Of a stretch of DNA of 64,000 nucleotides, positions 43,801 to 55,152 are shown in pieces. The notes below the pieces were generated by a model that saw only the letters and a program-made list of their open reading frames with translations, was not told the origin of the DNA and did no database searches. Source of the stretch: Delphinapterus leucas (Eukaryota > Chordata > Mammalia > Artiodactyla > Monodontidae); the NCBI RefSeq assembly GCF_002288925.2, contig NW_022098066.1:83633867-83697866 (forward strand), given 5' to 3'. Made by a program: the position numbers and the translations under genes. How positions within the stretch are numbered: the stretch's first letter is position 1; every line of letters begins with the position of its first letter.

Positions 43801-45205
43801 AACAGACTGTAAGCCAGAACTCACTTTGGGGAGCTACCATGCCCAAAATCCTAAATCTCATTCTTGATTTCCTCACTGTCCCATGACCGTGTTTTCCAAA
43901 ACCAAAGATTAAAATGCAGGGCTTCCCCATATGGATGATTGGGTTTTTTTCCTACTTCAGATATGTTAACTTATTTATGTGAAAAGTCTCTTAAAAGCAA
44001 AATAATTAAGGTACATTCTATTATATACGTAAAGAATTATCTTTTTGAAGAATGAAATTACATCTAAAGAAAGCAAATTCAGCAAAAAAAAAAAAATCCT
44101 TGATTATTTGACATCAGGACTGTATGAGACAGCACAGTCATCACAGACACACCTTTTCATTTGCTGATCACAGAGGATGGTTGGAGTTGGTTGCCAACAA
44201 TGCTATGTCCCTGTCGCCAGCTGTAGGTTGACCTTTCTTTGCCCAGAAGCCTGGGACATTTTGGTCTCTGGCTGTGTGCTGCCATTTCCTCAGAACCATG
44301 GATCTTGTGGCACACACTGTGAGTGTGACTGAGCTGAGATGCCTGGAAAGAGGTCAGTGTTTAAGTGATGGGAAGGAAGGGAAAAATCCTCCAAAAATAA
44401 AATATAAACAGATGTAAGGTTGAGAAATAAGTCAAATCACTATATTATTTTGTTGCTTTTAGTGGTTTAATGCTATGGCTCACTTGTGTCTCACTTCTTA
44501 CAACTTTTAGCGGAGGTAAAAAGACTGGTTACTCCCATTCTCCTGTCCCCCACCCTCCCTACCACCTCAGAGAAAAACTGCTTGAGGGCAAGGACTGTGT
44601 CTTCCAATAAAAAATTGAACTCGAAGATTGAATGAAAGTCCTAATTAATTACTTAACTAATGAATCTGACGTCAAAGTCCCGGCTGGGTGACCTGTACTA
44701 GTTATTTCTCTTTGGCCAGCACCATTCTTCATGGAGCTAATCCCCAAATCCGCAGAGAATTCTCTACAGCTGCTTTCTCTTCCTCAGAGGGAATGGCTCC
44801 AGCTTGACTGGACAGAGAAGCACAGTGATGTCCCTCTCAGCTGGCTCAATTCTCAAATTCTCCCCAATTGCTGGACAAGTCTTATCTATAGCCAGGGCCA
44901 TCCCTTGACAAAAATTATGAGTTTAGCAAAATGTGTCTTAAACCCTTTTTTCCCCTATATCTTCTCACCATACTGCTGCCTCCTCTCCCACTTCCATCAT
45001 GGCTACAGTGCCCAAGATCTTACTTCTTCTTATCAGAACGAATCCTTGGGGAGATAAGTTATGTTGGATAAATATACATCAGTTAGCATCTGTTAGTCTG
45101 AACGGGTAGGTCAGCTCCTGCCTCTGCCTACTCTTCTCCAGCCCCTTAATTAGTGGCACCTCCCTCCAGTCTTAGCCCTCCCCAATTTCTCAGACCCACT
45201 GCAAG
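43801..45205. other. Unassigned 1.4-kb stretch
   Basis: Contains a poly-A run near 44083 and otherwise unplaced sequence. A 108-codon frame (44731-45057) has no recognisable domain. Confidence 0.4.
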
Positions 45206-45209
45206 GCTG

Positions 45210-45415
45210 TTAGTGTGATGGTTACAAGCACAGGCTTTGGAGTCTAGCTGTGTGACCTTGAAAAAGTCACATAGCCTTTCAGTAAAATGGGTACAATGAA
45301 TACCTACCTCTTGGGGTTATTGTGAGAGTGAGTGAGGTAATATGAACAAAGGGTTTAGTACTGGACGTGAAACATGGTAAGTGCCTGATAAAAGGTGTCT
45401 GTTAGTACTCTTGAT
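45210..45415 (+). repeat. MIR SINE
   Basis: Sense MIR: TGGTTACAAGCACAGGCTTT, GGAGTCTAGCTGTGTGACCT, AGTAAAATGGGTACAATGAA, ATACCTACCTCTTGGGGTTA. Confidence 0.93.
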
Positions 45416-45469
45416 CTAAGCAATCCCACCTTCTTATGCTCACCTCCCCAGTTCTTGACTTCCACCTCA

Positions 45470-45593
45470 ATCATATACTTAGTTTTGATCACTCTCTCCC
45501 TGAACCTGCAGTACTTTGAGGTCAGGATCTTAATATGTCCATCTGTGGCACCCTATTCAGTTCCCCACATCTAACAAAAAGTGTATGCTCAAT
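45470..45593 (+). repeat. L2 LINE 3' end
   Basis: CAGTACTTTGAGGTCAGGAT, ATCTGTGGCACCCTATTCAG and TGTATGCTCAATAAATGCT resemble the L2 terminus. A SINE inserted at its end. Confidence 0.65.
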
Positions 45594-45609
45594 AAATGCT
45601 GAGTGATGG

Positions 45610-45749
45610 GGAAATTCCCTGGCAGTCCAGTGGTTAGGACTCCACACTTTCACTGCTGAGGGCCTGGGTTCAATCCCTGGTCAGGGAACTAAGATCCCAC
45701 AAGCCGCACAGTGCAGCCAATTAAAATAATAATAATAATAATAATAGAC
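45610..45749 (+). mobile_element. Short CHR-related tRNA SINE
   Basis: About 140 bp: GAAATTCCCTGGCAGTCCAG, GGTTCAATCCCTGGTCAGGG, tail of (AAT)n. TSD of 16 bp with one mismatch (AAATGCTGAGTGATGG at 45594-45609, AAATGCTGGGTGATGG at 45750-45765). Confidence 0.96.
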
Positions 45750-45765
45750 AAATGCTGGGTGATGG

Positions 45766-46094
45766 AATGGGACCAATACTCTTAGATAAGGTGTAGTGGG
45801 GCTGACTCCTGGGCTCCTGAATTATTCCCTAAGTTACAGCTCCTCTTCAACTGGGCTTCTGTTTGAGCTCCTTTCTAGTTTCCCAGTTCTCCAGAGAGGA
45901 CTGAACATTTTCTCTACCAAAGACACTGGAGTCCTACCCCTGAATCCCATTTTAGCCTGGGGCTCAAGCCCAGGAATAATCCCAGGAATGAGTGCTCTGC
46001 CCCAGGTTCTACATGGCCCATCAGCTAAGGGGTGACTTAAAGCCCAATCCTTTTCACTTCCATCGACACCTCTCCCATTGATGTGGACAATGGT
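45766..46094. other. Unassigned sequence
   Basis: About 330 bp, nothing recognised. Confidence 0.4.
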
Positions 46095-46195
46095 CATTTT
46101 CTTAATCTTATATAAAATGTGTTACAATGTTATAATTGATGAACCTACATTGACACATCATTATTGATTTATACTATACAATCTAAGTAAAAACA
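46095..46195 (-). repeat. L1M LINE 3' fragment
   Basis: TTGATGAACCTACATTGACA and CATCATTATTGATTTATACT are the reverse of the L1M 3' end at about 39520-39555, a separate antisense copy. Confidence 0.7.
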
Positions 46196-47035
46196 GTGCC
46201 TTCTATGCAGAAATAGCTTTAAGACATGCATCCTAACATCCCCTCCAACCTAATTTCTGTCCCTAAGTGCCACCAATATGGAAATTCTGGAGTCATCACT
46301 AACCATGTCCCTTGCTCACTGATAGACCAGCTGTGGTCCCACCCTAAGGCTGGTCTAGAGCTAGGTATAGTGTCTCCCAGAAGGTCTAGTTTGCTGGGAG
46401 CAAACAGATCAGGGTGGGCAGAGAGGGTGTCTTTTTCCTTCCATTTATAGGAAAACCACCCTGGCCTTGGGTCTTGCTTCCCTGTGACCTGACATTGGCC
46501 CCTAGTCACTTTCATCTTCCAGGCCTTGTCCAGTGGATAAAGCAATGTATGTAAAAACAGTGAAGGGCCTCCAAGCCTGAGTGTTGATGGATTCCCATCC
46601 ACAGAGCCCCTTCCAGGTGGTGGACTTAATCTCACCAGAAATGGCCTTCTTAAAGTCACAAAAGCCTCTCCCAGGCAGGTGGAGAAGACCCACTTCAGAG
46701 TGAGATCAGACATTTCCTTTCCTGCTGTGCAGATCTCACTGTCTGAATCTCCTTCCCTGCGTTGCCCTAGGTCATCTGCCTCAGACCTCAGGGCTCTGCA
46801 TATGTATTATAGGCATTCCATCTATTTTAATAATAAAACAAAAAAAATAACGTCAGTATGGGGACAATGATAACGTCACTGACTACAAAACCTTTCCTAT
46901 ATTTTCATATTAACATACTACCATCAGTGATGGCAAGGATGATGGCATCCATAAGAAAAAAGGCAGAGTCTGCCCTGGGAAGATGGCTTCCCATTAGTGT
47001 TATCTCCACTAATTACTTCTGTGCTTTTGTTTAAG
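46196..47035. other. Unassigned; longest frame outside recognised repeats
   Basis: A 164-codon minus-strand frame (46219-46713) is open but has no domain, signal peptide or clear splice pair that I can see. Its length is within chance expectation for the window. Confidence 0.4.
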
Positions 47036-47039
47036 CCAT

Positions 47040-47220
47040 TTCCCAGCCTGGAAGGCCTTTCCCCCATGGCACCCATCAATTAAAGTTTTACTCATTCTTT
47101 AAGACCCAGCTCAAATGCCACTTTCTCCAAGAAGCCTTTTCTAATCCTCCAGTTAGAATTAATTGCTTCCTTCCCAATGTTCCTGTGACATTTATTGTAG
47201 AATATTCTCATGGGATTATA
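47040..47220 (+). repeat. L2 LINE 3' region
   Basis: CCAGCCTGGAAGGCCTTTCC, CATTCTTTAAGACCCAGCTC, AAATGCCACTTTCTCCAAGA, AGCCTTTTCTAATCC. Confidence 0.9.
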
Positions 47221-47280
47221 TTAAAATGTTATATAATATTTACTATACAATATTCTTATGGCATTATACTAAAATGTTAT
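47201..47280 (+). repeat. Imperfect 48-bp-period direct repeat
   Basis: AATATTCTCATGGGATTATA (47201) recurs as AATATTCTTATGGCATTATA (47249). The 32-bp copies differ at three positions. It sits on the L2 end. Confidence 0.8.
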
Positions 47281-47289
47281 CATAAAGGT

Positions 47290-47710
47290 ATGTGGAAGAT
47301 GATTTACACACTGACTACCCTAAAATCTAGCCTCAATAAAGAGAAGCTATTATTAAGATTATGAATTACACTTTATATCTAACCCTTAGGTCAAGTTTTA
47401 CGTGTACACGGTTTGAGGGGAAAAAAACAACTTCTTGGGCATTGTAAATCACAAACCTAGCAGTTCTGGAAAGAAATGAAAGAAATTACAGCTATGAGGC
47501 ATACCACTTTTTCCCTCTTCTGCTGGGACACCCACGTCACTTTATACAAAAGATATCACATCTCAGAATTAAAGGGGCCCTACTAACTAACCTCTGCACC
47601 ACCACCACATAAGATACATAAAATCCCCTCTCCGTCATTCCAGCTGTGCTCAAACTCACCTCCACCTGAGGCCACTCATTCGACTTTTAAGCAACTATAA
47701 CTGCCATCCT
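47290..47710. other. Unassigned sequence
   Basis: About 420 bp. A minus-strand acceptor/donor-like pair bounds 49 bases at about 47662-47710, but all three frames contain stops. Confidence 0.45.
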
Positions 47711-47724
47711 AAAAAGATCTCTCA

Positions 47725-47920
47725 GGTGGCGCAGTGGTTGAGAGTCCGCCTGCCGATGCAGGGGACGCGGGTTCGTGCCCAGGTCCGGGAAGATCCCACA
47801 TGCCGCGGAAGCGGCTGGACCCGTGAGCCATGGCCGCTGAGCCTGCTGCGTCCAGAGCCTGTGCTCTGCAACGGGAGGGGCCCTGACAGTGAGAGGCCAG
47901 TGTACCGCAAAAAAAAAAAG
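47725..47920 (+). mobile_element. CHR-type tRNA SINE, 5'-truncated
   Basis: Begins at GGTGGCGCAGTGGTTGAGAG, lacking the usual GGGCTTCCCT, yet a perfect 14-bp TSD (AAAAAGATCTCTCA) lies at 47711-47724 and 47921-47934. The missing 5' end was therefore lost at insertion. B-box GGTTCGTGCCC; tail poly-A with one G. Confidence 0.96.
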
Positions 47921-47934
47921 AAAAAGATCTCTCA

Positions 47935-48115
47935 TTTATTGAGTTCCTATGTGTAGCACACCACATGTAGGTGCCATAGTATCTCAGTTAATTCTCATGA
48001 AAATTTAAAAGTAAAACAAACTTGCCCAAAGGCACAGCTAATAAGTGACGTATTTGAGATAATCGAGCCAAGGTCTAACTCCTAAGCCTGTGGTCTTACC
48101 ACTAGGCCTTCCTGC
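47935..48115 (-). repeat. MIR SINE
   Basis: Antisense MIR: ATTTATTGAGTTCCTATGTG, ATCTCAGTTAATTCTCATGA, AACTTGCCCAAAGGCACAGC, TGGTCTTACCACTAGGCC. The SINE at 47725 inserted at its edge. Confidence 0.88.
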
Positions 48116-48349
48116 GTCCTTAATTGTGGGAAGGTTTTCCTAAGTTTTATAGTTTAGGTGGAAGCTGCAACTCCCACCCACAGTTGTGCGTTTTACCCTT
48201 TGAGACCACCAATACGTACCTAATTCACCTTCCACTTTACCAGCCTACAAATAATTAAAAACAGGTGGCCTGAATCCAAGCCCTCTCGTCTCCAGGCTAC
48301 AGATCCTTCAGGAGACATGAACAAAATGGCTTCTAACCCCCACCTCGGA

Positions 48350-48965
48350 ACGTGTTTCACTTTGTCCCGGTTGCTCTCCAAGGCAGCACCATGAACAAGC
48401 CGTACTCTCCAGGTGTGGCCTGAGCAGCATTACCCACTAGGGCGCATGGTGCCCCCGCTTCAGGGTAAGTCTCCCTCAGCTGTGTTCCTGTTATGCTAAG
48501 TCATCTCCAGCCTGTCCACATACACGCTTTTTAGGACTGGCTTTTTAGGACTAAGTGTAAGACTTCCCATTTATCCCTATTAAATCCCATCTTGTTATAT
48601 CTGCGACATCCTTTAGTCTGCTGAGAGCTTTCTAAATCCTGATCTTATCATCCAACCTAGTCGCTTACCCTCTCAGCAAATTTGATCAGTATGTTCTCTG
48701 AAACCATCCAAGCCATTAATAAAAACTTTGACTGAGACCCTGCAGCAAATGACTAGATACCTCCCTTAAAGTTGACACAGATTCGTTAATCATAAGTTTT
48801 TGTGTGTGATTGTTCAACCAATTACAAATCCACTTAACTGTACTGGGCTCGCAGGTCTATATCCTGCTGAAACTCACCAGCCTGGTAACCCCGTCAACAA
48901 AGGAAATGAGCTTAGCCTGGCATAACTTGTTCTGAGTGAGCTCCTGTTGCTTTACAAAGATCAGA
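48350..48965 (+). repeat. CR1/L3-type LINE 3' relic
   Basis: CTCTCCAGGTGTGGCCTGAG, TTCCCATTTATCCCTATTAA, CTCAGCAAATTTGATCAGTA, CATCCAAGCCATTAATAAAA, TTGACACAGATTCGTTAATC and CCAATTACAAATCCACTTAA follow the conserved 3' region of amniote CR1/L3 LINEs. A 14-bp tandem step (CTTTTTAGGACTGG) lies at 48527 and 48541. Family assigned from memory. Confidence 0.7.
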
Positions 48966-49572
48966 GTCTGGCAGGGTGGATCCTGAACCCACACAGCTTC
49001 TCCTGATGGTGTCTGTACATAAACTGGGAGTTGCAATAACATGATAAATCACTTATAATCACTCCCAGAACTCTAACAGGCCAGAGCTCCCAATTACTTA
49101 TCCTAACACAAACAAAAAATACTTAAATGCAAAAGCCCAGCCTAAAGTTAAATTGTAGAATTTATCTCGGGTTCTCTGATACATAGCTCTGAGCCCTTTC
49201 CTATTTCACGGTGTCCTCTTTTCCTCACCCCATACGAATCCTGTGACCTCACGAGACCCTCTGACTTCCCAAGGCTCCCCACCTCGAAATCTTATCACAT
49301 TCCTGTCCTCCCTGCAATGCCCCAGGTTCCAAAATGAACTCCCCCTCCCTCCTCCATCCTATTTTCTTAAAGTACTGATCTTATATAGATATAAGGGATA
49401 AAGCAACGAGATTTGAAACGAAGTATGAATAATTAATTGCCCTGCAAAAATGTTGGTGTTTTTGAAACAGGAGCATAGTTAACCCCAAATAATCTCTAGT
49501 TCGTGAATTAGAAGCCATGTAAAATTGGGGTAAAGAAATGCAAGCAGAACTGGACCTCTCTTTTACTGGGGG
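48966..49572. other. Unassigned sequence
   Basis: About 600 bp, nothing recognised. Confidence 0.4.
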
Positions 49573-49574
49573 GG

Positions 49575-49720
49575 CTTTTGTGCTAGTCAAGGTCCTTGAA
49601 TGCAAATAACGGAAACTTACTCTGGTTGCCTTAATCAGAAAAGGCATTTAGAAGGATATTAGGTGTCATCTTCAACTGATGAGGAGGCTCTTGAAAGTCA
49701 GACAGAACCCAAGAGAGGCT
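49575..49720 (-). repeat. Unclassified old repeat-like sequence
   Basis: GCTAGTCAAGGTCCTTGAAT, GCAAATAACGGAAACTTACT and GTTGCCTTAATCAGAAAAGG resemble a common old element; family unknown. Confidence 0.35.
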
Positions 49721-50285
49721 AGGTACCTGAGAACTCATTTAGATCAAGCAACAGAAACAGGTTATCTAGAAAGCTGTGGTAAGCTCCACTGCTGAGAGAC
49801 TCTTGCTTCTACTGGAAACTCAACACTGAATCCCTAGGTACCTGAATCTCTGCCTCTGCTGCCTTAAACATTTTCAGCTGCCCCAAAGATTCAAAGGTCA
49901 GGGCCAAAGCCTCCATTGGCCAAGCCTGGGCCACATAGCCATGCCCCAGTCCAGAGAGCAGGAAGAAGACTGCTTTCCTCTCTTCGGCTTTCCTAATGGG
50001 AGAATTGTCTTTCTCACCCTGCCTCCTTATTTTGGGATTCAAAAGCAGAGTATCCAAGAACATGAGGAATGCCCAGTACAATTCCTAGAATTCCTTAAGT
50101 TTTTACCGTATGTTCTTACTTGCCCTTCTATGGCCATGTGTGGGAATTGTAAGGAAGTTGCCACCTTCAGGAGTCATTAAAGTAGCTAATTTAGTGCTGT
50201 AGTAACATGATGCTCTCACCTCACCCTGATCCCAAGCATAGCAGCCAGAACCTTAACAAACCACCACCCCCTCCCCCCACTTTTT
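49721..50285. other. Unassigned sequence
   Basis: About 560 bp, with open frames up to 90 codons on both strands. Nothing recognised. Confidence 0.4.
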
Positions 50286-50289
50286 TTTA

Positions 50290-50610
50290 CTTTTGTATTT
50301 TGAATATAACACATATGCAGAAAAATACACAAATTACAAATGTAGAGCGCTATGAAATTTCACAAAGTGAACATACCTGTTCAAGAAATATTACCAACAT
50401 CCATGGCACCCGCCACATCTTGTGTCAGTCACTACCTCCCCGAGGTAATGACTTCTGACACCTAGCACAACAGATTTGTTTTCCCTGCTTTTGAGCTTTA
50501 AAACATGGAATCATATAATATTTTATCTTTTAGGGCTGGCCTCTTTTTCTCAATATTTTTTTCATGAAATTCATCCATATTGCTGGGTATGGTTGTAGTT
50601 GACCAACCCC
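50290..50610 (+). repeat. Ancient repeat, likely LINE-derived
   Basis: GAAATTTCACAAAGTGAACA, TACCTGTTCAAGAAATATTA, AACATGGAATCATATAATAT and GAAATTCATCCATATTGCTG match a very common old mammalian repeat; exact family not recalled. Confidence 0.55.
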
Positions 50611-51918
50611 TTTCAAAAGATTGCACCAGCTGGATGTCCCCAGAGCCCCTGGGAGTTACTGACATCATATTACTGAGGTCAGCTCAGAAAGCAAAAATCT
50701 CTTGACATTTGCTACATTTACAAGAACTTTGGATCGAACTGTGGTTAGTTCTAGTGCCCTTGAGGAATACTGCCTTTCTGTTATAATGTACTAAAACCAG
50801 ATTAATCTGAGTGATAATAGTAGTGACAAGGATATAAAGAATACCTTAGATTTATTTACAAATGTTTCTGGTGAGCTTAAATACTTTACAAAGCGTCCTC
50901 TTAGTTTCTGAAAATGTTTGCCCCAGAAGCAGAATTCAACTTCACAAATGGTTAAAAAGACTTGGTTGATTTGAGAGTATTTGAAGGGCATGGTGTGTTG
51001 GGATTGTTTCCATGACAGACCAAGGATGACTGTGCACCTGGACATGCCCTAGTGAGCCATCCCATGCCCAGTGCAGTGGTCTCCAAACACATAAGTGATT
51101 TGGGGTAAACTAGGCTTGAGGAATCGTGATAGAAAGGGAAGGGTTACTAGTGCAGCTAGAGATAATAAAACAAGTTTACAAAGAGACTGCTGATGGAAGC
51201 AAGGACATGCATTAATAGAGTGGCTGGTCATGGGCAGGAAAAGGAATGCTGGATGATCAGACCTAAAACATTTATGGTCTCCCAAAAATGTGCTCCAGAA
51301 AAGTCATCTCCTTGGAGGAACAGGTTGAAGATTAAATTGCGCCTCCCTGGGGGTGCCCACAGTCATATGATAGTGCACTTGTGGGGTAGAGGGATCTGAA
51401 GGTGAGACACCAGGGGGAGGAAAGGGATGGCTAGCGGGGCTTGGGGGGTGGGGAGCAGAATTCCTGACCCTCAGCTGTTTGTTCTGAAAATGGAAGAAGA
51501 AAGTACTTTGCATTCCACAGGTCTCTGTGAATAAAGCCATGGCTTTGAAAGCCTCTCTGTTCTTGATTAACTCAGGCCAACAGGACAAAGAGAAGTTGCT
51601 GCTTGTCTGAGGGTCCTGAGTTAGTGAGGAAGGCACTGAGATGACAAAGAGGAAGCCTGAGGGGCCATGACCCAGCCCAGTGGGCCAGCCTTTCCCCAGC
51701 CAATGCCTGATTCTCCCTGTTCTCATTTCCAGCCCAGCCCCAGACTCTACTCATTTATACCACTGGAAGGTGATGGGTAGGGTAACGACCTGCCTTTACA
51801 CTTCATTGCAGTATTCATTCACATTTGCTCTGTCACTCTTAGCCCATTGAAGTCCTTTTGAAAAAGAAACTTGATGTGGAAAGTTGAGTACTCTTCAAGT
51901 CAGGTCAGGAGTCCTAAC
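50611..51918. other. Unassigned 1.3-kb stretch
   Basis: A 140-codon minus frame (51304-51726) carries no recognisable motif. No repeats identified. Confidence 0.4.
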
Positions 51919-51919
51919 A

Positions 51920-52560
51920 ATTATGTGCATTTATGGGTATGAGGCGCTGATTTAGAAGGTACAGGAGATATGAAAATGAGCCAGGAATGTCTCTGTCCTC
52001 TCACCTACTAGGGAATACAGGACAGATTGTGTTAAGGGCCACAGGAGGGGTAGATGTTAAATAAGATATTGAGGGCCAGCAAAAAGAGAAAACTCACCTG
52101 TAAAAGTGGCTCAGGGAAGCCTACCAAAGGAAAGTATATTTAAGAAAACCATTGAAAGATAAGGTGTGGGATAAAGTACTCCAATTAAAAAGAAATATCT
52201 TAAACTAAGACCCACAAGTGGGAAAGCACTGGGCATGTTTGAAACAATTGCAATTTGTTTTGTGTAGTCAGCTCTTAGGGGGCTTCAGGGAGATGAGGCT
52301 AGAAGGAAGAAAAGCCACATAATAAAGGCATTTGAATGCTGGAGTTTGGGCTTTATTTGGCAGACAGTAGGGAGCCATTGAATGTTTTCCTGAAGGAGAG
52401 ATTTATGATCAAGTTGCATTTTAAAAGGGGTAGTCTGGAAGCAGTGTGTGTAAGAAATCCTGATGGGAAGGGACTGGAGAGTAGGAGTCCAGTTAGAAGG
52501 CTACTGGAATAGTCTAGGGGGAGCAATAGCCTGAACTAGGCTTGGGGCAATGAAATGGAA
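51920..52560 (-). repeat. Ancient L2-like 3' UTR segment
   Basis: Longest copy of the old element: GGGTATGAGGCGCTGATTTA, TAGGGAATACAGGACAGATT, GCATTTGAATGCTGGAGTTT, GCAGACAGTAGGGAGCCATT, GGAGCAATAGCCTGAACTAG. Same order as 14380 and 32085. Confidence 0.65.
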
Positions 52561-52929
52561 GGAGGGGATAGATATAGATACAGAAATTTTTAACATTTCA
52601 TTGATAAAACTTACAGAACGTAGCTATTGATTGGATACATTTAGTACAGAAAAGGGAGTAGTGACTCCAAGTCTTTGTGTTCAGAACTGATAAAAGTGTA
52701 ACGGTGTCATTAACAGAAATAGAAAAATCAGATAGAAGTTCAGGACTGTGTGTGGTAGGAGACAGAATGCAAGGAGAGGGCTTAGTTTGGGGATGTACTG
52801 AAATGTTCGTAATGTATCTAAATAAACTGTCTAGCAGGTAGTTAAAATATAGAAAGTAAATAAATTACAACGGAATATATAGACATAATTATCATCTTCA
52901 TAGCAATAGGAGTAGTTGAAATCACCAAA

Positions 52930-53155
52930 AATTGAAATGCTAGCACATAGCTGAGACTTCACTGTGTACCAGGAGCTGTGCTAACGTAATATATACATTA
53001 TCTCATTTAATCCTCTCAATACCCCTTATGGTAGACGCTGTCATTATCCACATTTACAGAGGAACCAAACTGCAGGTTAAAGAGATTAAGTGAACAAGGA
53101 CTTGGACCCAGGAAGTCTGACTTCAAAGCCTGCAGTCTTGGCCACCAGGCTCTAC
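52930..53155 (-). repeat. MIR SINE, nearly full length
   Basis: Antisense MIR: ACTGTGTACCAGGAGCTGTG, CATTATCTCATTTAATCCTC, ACATTTACAGAGGAACCAAA, TTGGACCCAGGAAGTCTGAC. Confidence 0.93.
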
Positions 53156-53512
53156 TGCATCAACAAGTGTTGTTTCAACAGAGCAAGTTTGGGGGGTGGA
53201 GGCGGGGGCGGGGAGTGAGTTATGGGGAAGTGGACACAAAAGGCAGTGAAGGAGAAAAAACAAACAAGAGAACATAAAACAGCAATGGCAGGGCCAAGGG
53301 AAGCAGACATAAAGCCTAACAAATGTATAAGTCTGGGAGATCCTAAAGAGGGGCCCAAGACAGGCTAACTGACATAGGAGGGTTCAGGAGGAAGTTAAAA
53401 AGGATGGAATTAGGAGGCCCAGGGAAGGAGTTAGCCTGGGCCAGGAACAGAGAAGAGCAAGAGTGTGGAAATACCAAGGAATTTTGAGGAGAAGCTGAGT
53501 AATCTGAGATGG
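53156..53512. other. Unassigned; G-rich at 53191-53213
   Basis: A G-rich patch (GGGGGGTGGAGGCGGGGGCG) falls short of four clear G3 runs. No gene recognised. Confidence 0.45.
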
Positions 53513-53517
53513 GTGGC

Positions 53518-53960
53518 TGTTATGTGTTGAATTGTGTCTCCCCCAAAAGATGTTGAAGTCGTAACCTCTGGTACCTGTGAATGTGACCTTATTCGGAAAC
53601 AGAATCTTTGTAGATGATCAAGTTAAGATGAGGTCAGCAGGATGGGCCCTAATCCAATGTGACTGTGTCCTTCCTTATAAAGAAGGGAAATTTGGACACA
53701 GAGATAGACACAGAGAGAACGCCACGTGAAGATGAAGGCGGAGATTGGGGTCATAGGTCTAGAAGCCAAGGATCACCAAATACTGTCAGAGCTGGGAGAG
53801 AGGCATGGAGCAGATTCTCCCTCATGCCCTCAGAAGGAACCGACTCTGCCAATATCTTGATCTCGGACTTCTAGCCTCCAAAACTGTGAGAACAAACTTT
53901 TGTTGTTTAAGCCACGCAGTTTGCGATACTTTGTTATGGCAGCCCTGGCAAACTAACACA
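53518..53960 (+). mobile_element. MLT1 (ERVL-MaLR) solo LTR
   Basis: 443-bp LTR from TGTTATGTGTTGAATTGTGT to GGCAAACTAACACA, TG...CA bounded, with a perfect 5-bp TSD GTGGC at 53513-53517 and 53961-53965. Includes CCTTATAAAGAAGGGAAATT and AACTGTGAGAACAAACTTTT. No internal region. Confidence 0.95.
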
Positions 53961-53965
53961 GTGGC

Positions 53966-54916
53966 CTGGGCCTGTCAGGAAATAGAAGACGTGTTCCTCA
54001 TGCCACACAGCCTCTGGAGAGAGGCTTCCAGCTAAGTCCAGGGAGATAATGCAGTAAGGGCGGCGCTTGGGCCAGAGCTTAGGAGAAATCAAATGGGAAA
54101 AGTCTTCCTCCCTTCCCCATCCAGGGAACAACTGCTTTCCACATCCAGCCTGACTCCCTGGGGCACTGTGGGCACAGGGTGCTGGAGTGTGAGGCCGACA
54201 AACATAAATAAGGCCCACACGGGCCAGGCCTCTCTCTGGGGTGAACTCACAGCTGTGATCAGGGCTCTGAGACCAGGTTCCACTCGGGAGGTCGTCCTTA
54301 GGCAGGATTGCTCCGAGTAGATACTGGAGGTTACATATGAACCCCTGGAAGTACTGTGATGAGATTGACTTTCATTTGTTTGAGGAGGAAAAGGAGGAAT
54401 TCATTTTTATTTTGGTGAGGTCTCCAGAAGCCTGGGGTTTGTACAGGCTGGGAGAGTTCAGGTTGACACTGACCCCTTTTGGGGCGTGGGAAGAAGCCCC
54501 AGCGGGGATGAATGCCTCCGCTTAGCTGTTGCTCGTGTCTCTGCTGTCTGTGGGTGTGGCCCCCAGTCGCCCTGCTGGTCAGGGACTGTGCCTCCTTCCT
54601 GACACACACACAGAGCCTGGCAGCCGGCGCAGTCGCTCTCTGATGAAAGGAGGGTGGTGGCTCAAGAATTTCTTTAATGCTTACAATAAGGATCATTTTG
54701 AAGGGAGCATGTCTCTACGTTTTCGATCCTAAATGCAGACTCAGACCACTGAAACCCATTTAGAAGCAGGACTGAATCCCACCTAACGTTGAGACATTTC
54801 TGTATTTTAGCCACGCCACCGTCCAAGGTCAGGAGCCACTGTTCCCCACCGTTTATGCAGTGCAATCAGCTGTCTCGCCTGGAAAAAGGAATTGTAACAA
54901 AACAGGGAGTATTAAG
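53966..54916. other. Unassigned 950-bp stretch
   Basis: Overlapping frames up to 121 codons on both strands, without domains I recognise. No repeats seen. Confidence 0.4.
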
Positions 54917-54926
54917 AAGGAAAATA

Positions 54927-55142
54927 GGGCTTCCCTGGTGGCACAGTGGTTGAGAGTCCGCCTGCCGATGCAGGGGACACGGGCTCGTGCCCCGGTCCGG
55001 GAAGATCCCACGTGCCGCGGAGCTGCTAGGCCCGTGAGCCATGGCCGCTGAGCCTGCGCGTCCGGAGCCTGTGCTCCGCAGCGGGAGAGGCCGCAGCGGT
55101 GAGAGGCCCGCGTACCGCTAAAAAAAAAAAAAAAAAAAAAAA
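54927..55142 (+). mobile_element. CHR-type tRNA SINE (short poly-A subtype)
   Basis: GGGCTTCCCTGGTGGCACAG to GCGTACCGCT plus about 24 A. 10-bp TSD AAGGAAAATA at 54917-54926 and 55143-55152. A long, nearly pure A tail and low divergence suggest one of the youngest insertions here. B-box reads GGCTCGTGCCC, two changes from consensus. Confidence 0.97.
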
Positions 55143-55152
55143 AAGGAAAATA

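Noticed and set aside
46219..46713. 164-codon minus-strand frame outside recognised repeats
   Set aside because: No domain, signal peptide or paired splice signals. One or two frames this long are expected by chance in six frames of 64 kb.
47662..47710. Minus-strand acceptor (TCTTTTTAG) and donor (GTGAGT) 49 bp apart
   Set aside because: All three frames contain stops; at most untranslated sequence.
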